Shown piece by piece: positions 37,711 through 45,443 of a stretch of 64,000 nucleotides of DNA (position 1 is its first letter; each line of letters begins with the position of its first letter). The stretch is from Lysobacter sp. yr284 (lineage in GTDB: Bacteria; Pseudomonadota; Gammaproteobacteria; Xanthomonadales; Xanthomonadaceae): positions 1-64,000 of the forward strand of contig NZ_FNPT01000011.1 of NCBI RefSeq assembly GCF_900107375.1, read 5' to 3'. The notes below the pieces were generated by a model. The model was not told where the DNA came from and searched no databases. It saw only the letters and a program-made list of their open reading frames with translations. Made by a program: the position numbers and the translations under genes.

Positions 37711-38394
37711 TCAGCCGCCGCGGAATTCGTCTTCGCTGACCACGCGGTAGGCGTTCTGGTCTTCGATGTATTCGATCAGCACGACCCGGTCGCCGCGCCT
37801 GAAGCGCTGCGGGTCCTCGTCGCGGATCTGCAGGATCAGCCCGGCGCCGCCGTCCTCGACGCTGGCGGTGCCGGTGGCGCGGTTGACCGGGCTGCGGATG
37901 GTCGCGACCTGGCCGAGGATCGGCCGCGGCGGGCCCGGCTGCATCTTGCGCAGCAACTTGCGCAGCGGGCGCAGCGCCAGCGCGGCGACCGGCAGTGAGA
38001 TGCAGAAGTTGACGAAGATGATCGCCGCGCCGGCGGCGATGCGCAGCGGCGTGCCGGGCACCAGGCGCAGCAGGTAGATGTCGGCGTAGTAGGTCAGCAC
38101 CCAGCCGACCAGCACGATCACGCTGACGACCACGGTGATCGGGATGCCGCCCAGGCCCAGCCGCATCAGCGGGTCGAAGATGCCGTGCTGCGGATGGTGG
38201 GCGCCGTCGACCAGGGTGTGGTCGCCGAAGCCGTGCGCGCCGTGGCCGTGGCCATCGCCGCCGATCCAGCCGTCGATCATTTCGCCGCCGGCCAGCCCCA
38301 CCGCCGACAGCAGCCAGTAGCCCACGACCACGCCGAGCAGGACGGTGTAGAACGCCGTCGGCAACGTCAGGATCGTGCTGAAGAATTCGCCCAT
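37711..38394 (-). CDS. yqiJ: YqiJ-like membrane protein with C-terminal OB-fold domain
   Basis: The 227-residue protein has membrane helices near residues 10-35, 80-105 and 115-145, and a His/Gly-rich loop (DGHGHGAHGFGDHTLVDGAHH) between the first two. The cytoplasmic C-terminal part (about 155-227) reads as an NfeD/OB-fold domain (ILGQVATIRSPVNRATGTASV ... RRGDRVVLIEYIED). OB-fold NfeD-type proteins commonly partner flotillins and are needed for their localisation. It lies between pspA and the flotillin gene. GGGGGAGA precedes the ATG at 38394. The His-rich loop could bind metal, but this is untested. Confidence 0.87.
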   Translation of the reverse strand: MGEFFSTILTLPTAFYTVLLGVVVGYWLLSAVGLAGGEMIDGWIGGDGHGHGAHGFGDHTLVDGAHHPQHGIFDPLMRLGLGGIPITVVVSVIVLVGWVLTYYADIYLLRLVPGTPLRIAAGAAIIFVNFCISLPVAALALRPLRKLLRKMQPGPPRPILGQVATIRSPVNRATGTASVEDGGAGLILQIRDEDPQRFRRGDRVVLIEYIEDQNAYRVVSEDEFRGG

Positions 38395-38485
38395 GTCGTG
38401 TTTCTCCCCCGCTTGCCGCATCGCCCGCGGCGCCTGCATGAAACCGGCCGACCCCATGTCGACCGGCCGTGTCGATCCGTCTGAG

Positions 38486-39190
38486 TCAGCCCGGCAGCTT
38501 CTGCCGCAACCGCGCCAGCACCGCTTCGGCGCCGGCGCCGTCGGGCATGATCCCCGCGTCGCGCAATTTGCGTTCCAGCGCGCCGCCTTCTTCGTGGCGC
38601 GCCAGTTCCGCCGCCGCCTCGATCCGCGCGCCGCGCTCGGCCTGCTTGAGCTTGATCCGGGCCAGCGAATCCACCGCGGTCTGCAGGCGGTTCTGCGGCC
38701 CGGCGTAGCGCTGCGCAACCGCGGCCTGGGCGCGCTGCATGCTTTCGGTGGCCTTGACCGTGTCGAGCTGCTGCTTGAGCCGGCGGATGTTGCCCTCGGC
38801 CATCGCCACCGACTTGCGCAGTTCGGCGACGCTGGCGGCGAGCTGGCCCAGGTGCGCCTGTTCCTGTCCGCGCGCGGTTTCCAGCGCGGCGATCTTGTCG
38901 GCCACTTCCAGCGCCAGGCCTTGCTCGTCGGATTCCAGCGCCTTGAGCGCGTAGCCTTCGTATTCGTCGATCTTGTCCGCGCGCTCGGCCAGCGCGCGCT
39001 CGGCCAGGGTATGGCGCGCCATCAGGTGGGCCAGCGACTCGCGCGACTGGCGCAGCTCGACGTCGCAGTCGCGGATCTCCTGGTCGAGGATGCGCAGCGC
39101 CTGGCTGTCGGCCCAGGCTTCGCCCAGTTCCTGCGCGCCGGCGCGCACCGAGGTCAGCAGCTTGCTCCAGATGCCGTTGTGCTTGGCCAT
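38486..39190 (-). CDS. yjfJ: PspA/IM30 family protein (YjfJ-like)
   Basis: The 234-residue protein is nearly all helical, as expected for PspA/Vipp1 ESCRT-III-like proteins. It begins with an amphipathic start and the conserved DSQALRILDQEIRD segment (about residues 28-41), then a long coiled coil. These proteins polymerise on damaged inner membrane. The sequence is closer to the YjfJ subgroup, which goes with YjfI (DUF2170), than to classic PspA of the pspABC operon. Its ATG overlaps the upstream DUF2170 stop by one base (TGATG), so the two are translationally coupled. Confidence 0.92.
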   Translation of the reverse strand: MAKHNGIWSKLLTSVRAGAQELGEAWADSQALRILDQEIRDCDVELRQSRESLAHLMARHTLAERALAERADKIDEYEGYALKALESDEQGLALEVADKIAALETARGQEQAHLGQLAASVAELRKSVAMAEGNIRRLKQQLDTVKATESMQRAQAAVAQRYAGPQNRLQTAVDSLARIKLKQAERGARIEAAAELARHEEGGALERKLRDAGIMPDGAGAEAVLARLRQKLPG

Positions 39191-39822
39191 CACGCCGCCT
39201 CCAGCAACTGCGTCTCGTAGGCTTCGGTGGCCTTGATGACGTTGTCGGCCAGGGTCTCGATCTCGTAGAGCACGTTCGACAGCGACGAGGACGCGCTCAG
39301 CGCGCCGAACATCATGTACACCGCCTCGCCGTCGGCGAGGGTCTCGATGCCGATGGTCGACAGCGGAAACACCTTGTGGGTGCGCAGCACTTCCTCGTTG
39401 AAGGCGGCGGCGTCGCGCACGTGCGCGACCGGCCACAGCAGCGCCTCGACCACGATCTGCTCGCCGACCACGGCCACGAACAGCGGCAGGTCGCCGTATT
39501 CGGCCATCACCAGGTGCAGGCTCGGCTCGGCGCCGTCGATCAGCTCGATCTGCGAGTCGCCGTAGACGAATTCCTCGACCTGGCACAGCGCGTCGTAGAG
39601 CCCGCTGGCGGTCCAGACCTTGCCGTCGTTCATGTCCCTCTCCACCTGTCCGCGCCCCGCCGCCGCACCGCGCGGCTGCCGCATCCGCTTCTCCACCGCC
39701 AGCAGTTCGTCGGCGAACTCGGGCAGCACCCACAGCTCTTTCTTGACCAGCCCTTTCTCGCGCAGGCGTTCGCGGTGGCGGCGCTGGTAGTAGGCGGAGG
39801 ATCGGCGTTCCATGTCGGCCAC
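39190..39822 (-). CDS. yjfI: DUF2170 (YjfI-like) protein with N-terminal DNA-binding-like segment; head of the stress operon
   Basis: This 210-residue protein has two parts. Residues about 5-48 (RRSSAYYQRRHRERLREKG, then VKKELWVLPEFADELLAVEK) look like a short ribbon-helix-helix type DNA-binding segment: basic, a KELWV strand, then a helix. Residues about 65-210 are the YjfI/DUF2170 domain (VWTASGLYDAL, FVYGDSQIELIDG, GIETLADGEAVYMMFGALS). YjfI is the usual companion of YjfJ. It starts at GTG 39822 or ATG 39813; no clear ribosome site is visible and the leader is short. A strong palindrome lies directly upstream (39832-39864), so autoregulation by the N-terminal segment is plausible. It overlaps pspA by one base. 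Confidence 0.82.
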   Translation of the reverse strand: MADMERRSSAYYQRRHRERLREKGLVKKELWVLPEFADELLAVEKRMRQPRGAAAGRGQVERDMNDGKVWTASGLYDALCQVEEFVYGDSQIELIDGAEPSLHLVMAEYGDLPLFVAVVGEQIVVEALLWPVAHVRDAAAFNEEVLRTHKVFPLSTIGIETLADGEAVYMMFGALSASSSLSNVLYEIETLADNVIKATEAYETQLLEAA

Positions 39823-39831
39823 GTTAATTCA

Positions 39832-39864
39832 TCACATGTGACACTGGCAAGCTGTGACATGTGA
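39832..39864 (-). promoter_or_regulatory. Palindromic operator upstream of the YjfI-PspA-flotillin operon
   Basis: Left half TCACATGTGACA (39832-39843) and right half TGTGACATGTGA (39853-39864) are inverted repeats matching at 11 of 12 positions across a 9-base spacer. Each half is itself nearly palindromic around ACATGT, giving tandem TGTGACA-type sites as expected for a dimer-of-dimers repressor. On the minus strand TTGCCA within the spacer could be a -35 box followed by an AT-rich AATTAA about 15 bases on. It lies 10 bases before the GTG start. Confidence 0.7.
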
Positions 39865-40025
39865 GAGCCGACGAACGGCGGAGCACGGCGGCTCGGCTCG
39901 CTCGGGCGTCTTTACAGTCAAGGGCTTAGGCATGGCTCAGGCGCGGCCGGGAGGTCGCGCCGGTATGGGCGGGTTCGCGTTTGCGGCTTGCGCCGCTCCT
40001 GCAGGGGAGCGGCGCGGGCCGGCGG

Positions 40026-40271
40026 TCAGGCCGGGATGCCGTGCTGGCGGCGGGCTTCGTCGATGCGGCGCTGGACCTCGGGGTCGAGGACGCCGAGTTC
40101 GGCCTGCTTGAAGATGTTGCCGAGCACGCGCTTCTCGTCCTCGTCGACGGTGGCGTCGCGCAGGGCGAGGTCGAGCAGCTTCTGCAGTTCGCTCACATCG
40201 AGCGTGCCGTCGTTGGTGAACACCGGGATCGAGGCGAGCGCGATCTCGAGGTGGCTCTTGGGCTGGGCCAT
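40026..40271 (-). CDS. Small TerB-like helical protein of unknown function
   Basis: The 81-residue protein is acidic and helical. The pattern FTNDGTLDVSELQKLLDLALRD, then VDEDEKRVLGNIF is reminiscent of the acidic helix pairs of TerB/DjlA-type domains, but the protein is shorter than a full TerB. There is no signal peptide or membrane helix. It lies upstream of, and in the same orientation as, the stress operon, separated by the palindromic operator and a degenerate family A arm. A functional link to membrane stress is possible from position only. Confidence 0.65.
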   Translation of the reverse strand: MAQPKSHLEIALASIPVFTNDGTLDVSELQKLLDLALRDATVDEDEKRVLGNIFKQAELGVLDPEVQRRIDEARRQHGIPA

Positions 40272-40371
40272 GCGGCAACTCCGTTGCGGGTAAGGAATCC
40301 TGGTGCGGCGGCCGTCGCGGCCTGCGCGTAATGGCTCCGACTATAGCAAGCCCGGCGCGCGCTTCGGCCGT

Positions 40372-41007
40372 TTACGACCGGCGCGCGACGTCCGCGTACG
40401 TGCGCACGCTGCCCTCGACCGTCATCGCGCCGAGCTGATTCACCGTGTTCTGCGCGACGGCGTCGGTACCCATCGGATCGACCGCGGGCGCGCGGCCGGG
40501 CGCGGGCTCATCGCGCATCAGCGACGGCGTCGCGGTGGCGCCGACGCTGTTGAGCCGATCCATGGTCGTTTGCGACCAGGCGCCAGTGCCCTTGGCCGAC
40601 GCGCGCGCCGCTTCGGCGCGCGTCTGCGCCGTGTCCGCGGCCGCTGCGGCTGCGTCGGCCGCGGCCCTGGCGTTGTCGCGCGCCTCGACATTGGCCGGCG
40701 AGGCGTCCTCGCGCGCCGCCTCCGCCGCGGCCTTGGCCGCCGCCGCCGCGTCGTCGGCGGCCTGCTGCGCTACGGCCGCGGCGTCTTCCGCCGCTTGCGC
40801 CTGGCTTTCGGCCGCCTCGCTGCCGGGCGGCGCCTTGCCCGCATACGACGCGGCGCGGTCGGCGCGCTCGGCCGCAGCCTCGGCATCGCTCTGGGCGGCC
40901 GCGGCGCGGCCCTCGGCCGCGGCGGCCCGGCCCGCGGCGCTGTCGCTGCCGTTCGCCGCGCCGGAATTGCCGGCCTGGTTGCCGCCTCCTACGCCTCCTA
41001 CCGACAT
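40372..41007 (-). CDS. Ala-rich low-complexity hypothetical protein
   Basis: The 211-residue protein has a Gly/Asn/Ser-rich start (MSVGGVGGGNQAGNSG), a central region of over 100 residues made mostly of Ala with periodic Glu, Asp, Arg and Gln, and a short more normal C-terminal part (WSQTTMDRLNSVGATATP ... RTYADVARRS). The Ala-heptad-like pattern predicts a long helix or coiled coil. An AAGGAG site stands properly before the ATG at 41007, supporting translation. The opposite strand also has a long open frame here, as expected for Ala-rich GC-rich DNA. I recognise no family. Confidence 0.6.
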   Translation of the reverse strand: MSVGGVGGGNQAGNSGAANGSDSAAGRAAAAEGRAAAAQSDAEAAAERADRAASYAGKAPPGSEAAESQAQAAEDAAAVAQQAADDAAAAAKAAAEAAREDASPANVEARDNARAAADAAAAAADTAQTRAEAARASAKGTGAWSQTTMDRLNSVGATATPSLMRDEPAPGRAPAVDPMGTDAVAQNTVNQLGAMTVEGSVRTYADVARRS

Positions 41008-41283
41008 GGACCTTCTCCTTGTCCTGCGGCCCGATGCGGCCGTTGCATCGCGACCATAGGTCGCGGCCGCGATCGCCACTACCCAGGGCTGACCCGAGGG
41101 GTCCAGGCGTCACCGGGGCGGAGCGCGCGCATTCAGCCGCCGCGGACGCGCTCAGCGCGATCGCAACGACGGGCGGCGAAGGAAGCGGTGGAGCCAGCGC
41201 GACGGGCCGGCGCCGCAGAAGAGACGAACTGGGCGCAGCGAGCGCGGCCGCGATCCGGCGCGGCCGCCGCGGCGCGGCGCGCT

Positions 41284-42687
41284 TCAGTCCTGCCCGCGCA
41301 GCAACGCTTGCAGCGCGTGCCGCGGCAGCTTGCCGGTCTCGTTGCGCGGCAGCGCCGCGACCTTGCGCAGCGGCCGCGGCAGGAACACCGGGTCGACGCT
41401 GCGGCGCAGCGCGGCGAGGATCTGCGCTTCGTCGAGGTCCGGCGCCACCGCCAGCGCGGCGATCCGGCGCACGCCGAAGGCATCGGCCTCGTCGAGCTGG
41501 AACACCGCGCCGTCGCGCACGCCGTCGATCGCCAGCAGTTTGCGGGTCAAGTCGCCGAGCGAGGCGCGCTTGCCGGCGATCTCCAGCAGGTCGGCGGCGC
41601 GGCCGCGCAGGTGGAAACGGCCGTCGGCCTCGACTTCCATCAAGTCGGCCAGCGCCACCGGCTCGGGCAGGTGCGGGGCGTGGATCGCGGTGCCGTCGGG
41701 CTGCGGGCACACGCGCACGCCCGGCAGCGGTGTCCACGCCTGCTCGCGCGCGGTGCGGCGGCGGGCGAACACGCAGGTCTCGGTGGAGCCGAACACTTCG
41801 CGCACTTCGCAACCGTAGCGGCGCTCGGCCTCCAGCGCCAGTTCCTGCGGCAGCGGCGCGGTGGCCGAGACGATGCCGGCCAGCGCCGGCAGCGCGACCT
41901 GCGATTCCACCAGCGCGCGCAGGTGCACCGGCGTGGTCACCAGCAGCGGCGGCGCCGACGCGTCGGCCAGCGCGCGGGCCACATCGCCGGGGAAGAACGG
42001 GCGCTGCGCGTGCACGGCGATGGCGCCGAGCAGCGGCAGCATCACCGACATCTCCATCCCGTACATATGCTGCGGCGGCACCGTGGCCACCACTTCGGTG
42101 ACGCCGTCGGCGCGCAGCAGGTCGTGCAGCGCGGCCAGGTTCTGCGCGGTGCTGGTGCGGAACGCGCCCCAGGTCTTGGGGTTGGGCTTGGGCTGGCCGG
42201 TGCTGCCGGACGTGAAGCCGATCGCCACCAGCGCGGCGTCGTCGACCGCCAGCGGCTCGCCGTCGAGCTGGGCGAGTTCTTCGTCCATGCGCAGGTAGCG
42301 CGGCGGCAACGGCGTGAGGTCGAGATCGCCGATGCAGTAGCTGTCGGGATAGCGGCCGAGCACGTCGTCCACGGTCGCCGGCGCGCGCGAGGACGGCAAC
42401 AGGTTGACCTGCCCGCGCACCGCGGCCGCGCACAGCGCGACCAGAAAGCGGTAGCGGTTCTCGCACAGGTTCACCGCGTAGCGCGCTTGCGGCAGGCGCG
42501 CGGCCAGGGCGCGCACTTCGCGCTCGAAGCGTTCGCAGCGCACCGCGCCGTGCGCGCCGAAGGCGAGCGCGCGCGAAGCGCCGTCGGCGAGCGGCGTGCC
42601 CGCAAGCAAGGGCCGCAGCCGCGGCGAAGCCTCGCCGCTGGGCGAAGAAGCGTGGCCGTCCTGGCTCGGATCGATGACCGCTGACAT
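41284..42687 (-). CDS. AMP-dependent aryl/acyl adenylating ligase (XanA2-like)
   Basis: This 467-residue ANL-superfamily ligase has a P-loop FTSGSTGQPKPNPKTW near residue 168, followed by VPPQHMYGMEMSVMLPL, FGSTETCVFARRR and a C-terminal domain with the lysine of RNETGKLPRHAL. It resembles the short ligases that load 3- or 4-hydroxybenzoate or fatty acids onto an acyl carrier protein in aryl-polyene and xanthomonadin clusters. A phosphopantetheinyl transferase gene lies divergently 207 bases away. The rest of a pigment cluster (ketosynthases, ACP, dehydratases) is not next to it within the window, so the substrate is uncertain. Confidence 0.8.
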   Translation of the reverse strand: MSAVIDPSQDGHASSPSGEASPRLRPLLAGTPLADGASRALAFGAHGAVRCERFEREVRALAARLPQARYAVNLCENRYRFLVALCAAAVRGQVNLLPSSRAPATVDDVLGRYPDSYCIGDLDLTPLPPRYLRMDEELAQLDGEPLAVDDAALVAIGFTSGSTGQPKPNPKTWGAFRTSTAQNLAALHDLLRADGVTEVVATVPPQHMYGMEMSVMLPLLGAIAVHAQRPFFPGDVARALADASAPPLLVTTPVHLRALVESQVALPALAGIVSATAPLPQELALEAERRYGCEVREVFGSTETCVFARRRTAREQAWTPLPGVRVCPQPDGTAIHAPHLPEPVALADLMEVEADGRFHLRGRAADLLEIAGKRASLGDLTRKLLAIDGVRDGAVFQLDEADAFGVRRIAALAVAPDLDEAQILAALRRSVDPVFLPRPLRKVAALPRNETGKLPRHALQALLRGQD

Positions 42688-42894
42688 TCGGTGTGTTGGT
42701 TCCGCTGTATTGCCTGAAACTTGCCGGGCGCCGCCTGATCGCAGGCTGACGCGGCGCCGTCGCGCGGCCGTGGCCCCGCCGGCGGCCCGCGCGCACGACG
42801 CCGCGCCCCCGCGCGGCCATCGTGGCTGGAACCCGATCCCCTGGGGTTTAGCTTACGCTGACCGGCCCGCCGCACGCCAAGCCCGCGCCCGTTC

Positions 42895-43479
42895 ATGTCC
42901 CTGTCCGCTGGTTCAACCCCGCCTGCCGCCGCGCCGCGCTGGACCTGGCTGCCGCACCCGCACGGCGAGGCCGCCGAGCCGCTGGCGCGCGCCTGGCTGG
43001 CGGCCGAACTCGGCGACGCCGGCCTGCAGGTCGAGCGCGACGCCCGCCAGCGCCCGCACCTGCGGCCGCCGTACCAGGGTTGGGACTGCAACTGGAGCCA
43101 CAGCGGCGAGCGCCTGCTGGTGGCGCTGGCGCGCGGCGGCCGGGTCGGCGTCGACCTGGAGCGGCTGCAGCGGCGGCCGCGCGCGCTGGAGATCGCACGG
43201 CGCTACTTCACCGCGCGCGAGGCCGACTGGCTGGCGCTCCAGGCCGACCGCGACCTCGCGTTCCTGCGCCTGTGGTGCGCCAAGGAAGCCGTGCTCAAGG
43301 CCCACGGCCACGGGCTGTCGTTCGGGCTGGACCGGCTGCGGTTCGAGGCCGACGACGGCGGCCTGCGGCTGGTCGAATGCGACGCCGAACTCGGCGCGGC
43401 GCAGGCATGGCGGCTGCAGGAGATCGCGCCCGGCCCGGGCTACCTCGGCGCCCTCGCCTGGCGGCCGCAGGCGCCGTAG
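42895..43479 (+). CDS. 4'-phosphopantetheinyl transferase superfamily protein (Sfp/HetI-like)
   Basis: The 194-residue protein has the Sfp-type motifs GVDLERL (Mg2+-binding Asp and Glu, near residue 84) and LRLWCAKEAVLKAHG (KEA motif, near residue 127). NWSHSGERLLVAL precedes them as the CoA-binding His segment. It transfers the phosphopantetheine arm from CoA to carrier proteins of polyketide, nonribosomal peptide or pigment pathways. In Xanthomonas a related gene lies beside the xanthomonadin cluster and the gidB-parA-parB block, the same order as here. The ATG at 42895 begins directly after an AT-richer promoter-like stretch (about 42843-42858). Confidence 0.88.
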   Translation: MSLSAGSTPPAAAPRWTWLPHPHGEAAEPLARAWLAAELGDAGLQVERDARQRPHLRPPYQGWDCNWSHSGERLLVALARGGRVGVDLERLQRRPRALEIARRYFTAREADWLALQADRDLAFLRLWCAKEAVLKAHGHGLSFGLDRLRFEADDGGLRLVECDAELGAAQAWRLQEIAPGPGYLGALAWRPQAP

Positions 43480-43674
43480 GCGCGGCGCGAGCCGGGCCCC
43501 ACCGCAGCGACCTACACAAGCGCGGCGGCCGAAACCAGGGCGGCCGGCGATTGCGGCGGGAAGAGGCGCGACTTCGGACCGCGGGCGACATTTCGCAGCG
43601 GCGCCTGGACGCGGCGGGCGCCCACTCCCGCAAGGGCTTCGGCCAGCGCACCGCCTTCGGCGATAATCGCCGCG

Positions 43675-44340
43675 ATGAACGCCCCCACTTCCCTACCGCC
43701 CGGCCTGCGCGGCGAGCTCGAGGCCGGCCTGTCCGCGCTCGCGCTCGACCCGGCGCTGGCCGCGCCGCTGCTGGACTACCTGGCCCTGCTGGCGCGCTGG
43801 AACCGCACCTACAACCTCACCGCCGTGCGCGATCCGCGCGAGATGGTCGGCAAGCACCTGCTCGATTCGCTGGCCATGCACCGCTACGTCGCGCCGCTGG
43901 CCGCGCGCGGCGGCGCCCTGGCCGACCTGGGCACCGGCGCCGGCCTGCCCGGCATCCCGCTGGCGATCGTCCAGCCGGGCCTGCGCGTGACCCTGGTCGA
44001 GAGCAACGGCAAGAAGGCCCGCTTCATGCGCGAGGCGCTGCGCCAGCTCGGCCTGAAGGACGCGCGCGTGGCCGAGTCGCGGATCGAGGCCTTCGCCGAG
44101 CCGGGCGCCTACGACGCGATCACCGCGCGCGCCCTGGCCACGCTGCCGCTGATCCTGGAACTGGGCGGGCACCTGCTCAAGCCCGGCGGCGCGCTGCTGG
44201 CGATGAAGGGCGTGCGCCCGGACGAAGAGATCGCGGCCCTGCCGCAGGGCTGGGAAGTGCGCGCGGTCGAGCCGATGGCGGTGCCGGGGCTGACGGCGGA
44301 GCGGCACATGGTGGTGGTGGGGCGGGTCGGCGAAGCCTGA
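43675..44340 (+). CDS. rsmG: 16S rRNA (guanine527-N7)-methyltransferase RsmG (GidB)
   Basis: The 221-residue protein has the RsmG fold with the SAM-binding motif [17 protein letters not shown] (about residues 82-98). The HLLDSLA segment lies upstream, and the [20 protein letters not shown] and [12 protein letters not shown] motifs follow. It methylates G527 of 16S rRNA, affecting streptomycin sensitivity in other bacteria. It stands before parA and parB, a conserved order near the origin region in gammaproteobacteria. GATAAT at 43662-43667 just before the start could be a -10 box with a very short leader, but no good -35 is seen. Confidence 0.95.
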   Translation: MNAPTSLPPGLRGELEAGLSALALDPALAAPLLDYLALLARWNRTYNLTAVRDPREMVGKHLLDSLAMHRYVAPLAARGGALADLGTGAGLPGIPLAIVQPGLRVTLVESNGKKARFMREALRQLGLKDARVAESRIEAFAEPGAYDAITARALATLPLILELGGHLLKPGGALLAMKGVRPDEEIAALPQGWEVRAVEPMAVPGLTAERHMVVVGRVGEA

Positions 44341-44624
44341 TCCGGCGCCGGCGGGCGCGGGCGCGGACGGGTTCGTCGGTATCGCCGCCCGCAGCGGCCG
44401 GCGCAGGCGACGCGGTCGCGGCCGGCGCCGCCGCAACAAAGCGCGGCGGCCGGCTCCATACGCCTTCTTGCCGATGCGTCTGTTGACCCGCGACGCGGGC
44501 CGCGCCCAGGCCGCTTCAAGCGCGCGGCGGCCCGGGCGGGCATAATCCCCTGTCCGGTCGGCGCCCGACGCCGCCCGCAGCGCATTTCTTCTTCATCACT
44601 CCGGAACAGCAGGGGACGAGCCGC

Positions 44625-45443
44625 ATGGCCCGCATCATCGCCGTCGCCAATCAGAAAGGCGGGGTCGGCAAGACCACCACCGCGGTCAACCTGGCCGCCG
44701 CGCTGGCCGGCACGCCCAAGCGCGTGCTGCTGGTCGACCTGGACCCGCAGGGCAACGCCACGATGGGCAGCGGCATCGACAAGCGCCAGCTCGAGGACTC
44801 GATCTGCGACGTGCTGCTCGGCGAGGCCGACGCCGCCGCCACGATCGTCCAGGCGCCGGAGGGCTTCGACCTGTTGCCGGGCAATATCGACCTCACCGCG
44901 GCCGAAATCCGCCTGATGAGCGAAGATGCGCGCGAGCAGCGGCTCAAGCGCGCGCTCGGCCCGCTGCGCGGCAACTACGACTTCATCATCGTCGACTGCC
45001 CGCCGGCGCTGTCGCTGCTGACCTTGAACGCGCTGACCGCGGCCGATTCGGTGATCGTGCCGATGCAGTGCGAGTACTACGCCCTGGAAGGCCTCAGCGC
45101 GCTGATGGAGACCATCGACGCGCTCAAGGCCCAGCTGAACCCTTCACTGGAAATCGAAGGGGTGTTGCGCACCATGTTCGACGTGCGCAACAACCTCGCC
45201 AACGCCGTCTCCGCCGACCTCACCGCCCACTTCGGCGAGCGGGTCTTCCGCACCATCGTGCCGCGCAACGTGCGCCTGGCCGAGGCGCCGAGCTACGGCC
45301 AGAGCATCGTCGGCTACGACCGCGCCAGCCGCGGCGGCATCGCCTACCTGGGCCTGGCCGGCGAAGTGCTGCGCCGCCAGCGCGAGCGCGACCAGGCCGC
45401 CGCCAAGACCGCGCGCACCGCCACCGCGGAGACCCCGGCATGA
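44625..45443 (+). CDS. parA: Chromosome-partitioning ATPase ParA
   Basis: The 272-residue protein starts with the deviant Walker A motif KGGVGKTT (residues 11-18) and continues with LLVDLDPQGNAT and FIIVDCPPALSLLT, the hallmark motifs of the ParA/Soj/MinD family. It binds nucleoid DNA and drives segregation of ParB-parS complexes. The short N-terminus without an HTH places it among chromosomal ParA proteins. Its stop overlaps the parB start (ATGA at 45440). Upstream, CATAAT at 44541-44546 may be the -10 element of its promoter. Confidence 0.95.
   Translation: MARIIAVANQKGGVGKTTTAVNLAAALAGTPKRVLLVDLDPQGNATMGSGIDKRQLEDSICDVLLGEADAAATIVQAPEGFDLLPGNIDLTAAEIRLMSEDAREQRLKRALGPLRGNYDFIIVDCPPALSLLTLNALTAADSVIVPMQCEYYALEGLSALMETIDALKAQLNPSLEIEGVLRTMFDVRNNLANAVSADLTAHFGERVFRTIVPRNVRLAEAPSYGQSIVGYDRASRGGIAYLGLAGEVLRRQRERDQAAAKTARTATAETPA

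Noticed and set aside
30009-37739. A 2576-codon open frame on the plus strand opposite the ATPase and flotillin genes
   Set aside because: It is the mirror of high-GC codon usage on the other strand. It lacks family motifs, runs antisense through two genes with clear domains and has no ribosome site at its start.
40303-42684. A 793-codon plus-strand open frame opposite the Ala-rich protein and the adenylating ligase
   Set aside because: Composition is Arg/Ala/Gly shadow of the ligase strand, whose ANL motifs are unmistakable.
44341-44624. A parS site near parAB
   Set aside because: No match close to TGTTTCACGTGAAACA was seen here or by scanning the neighbouring gaps; a systematic search was not possible.
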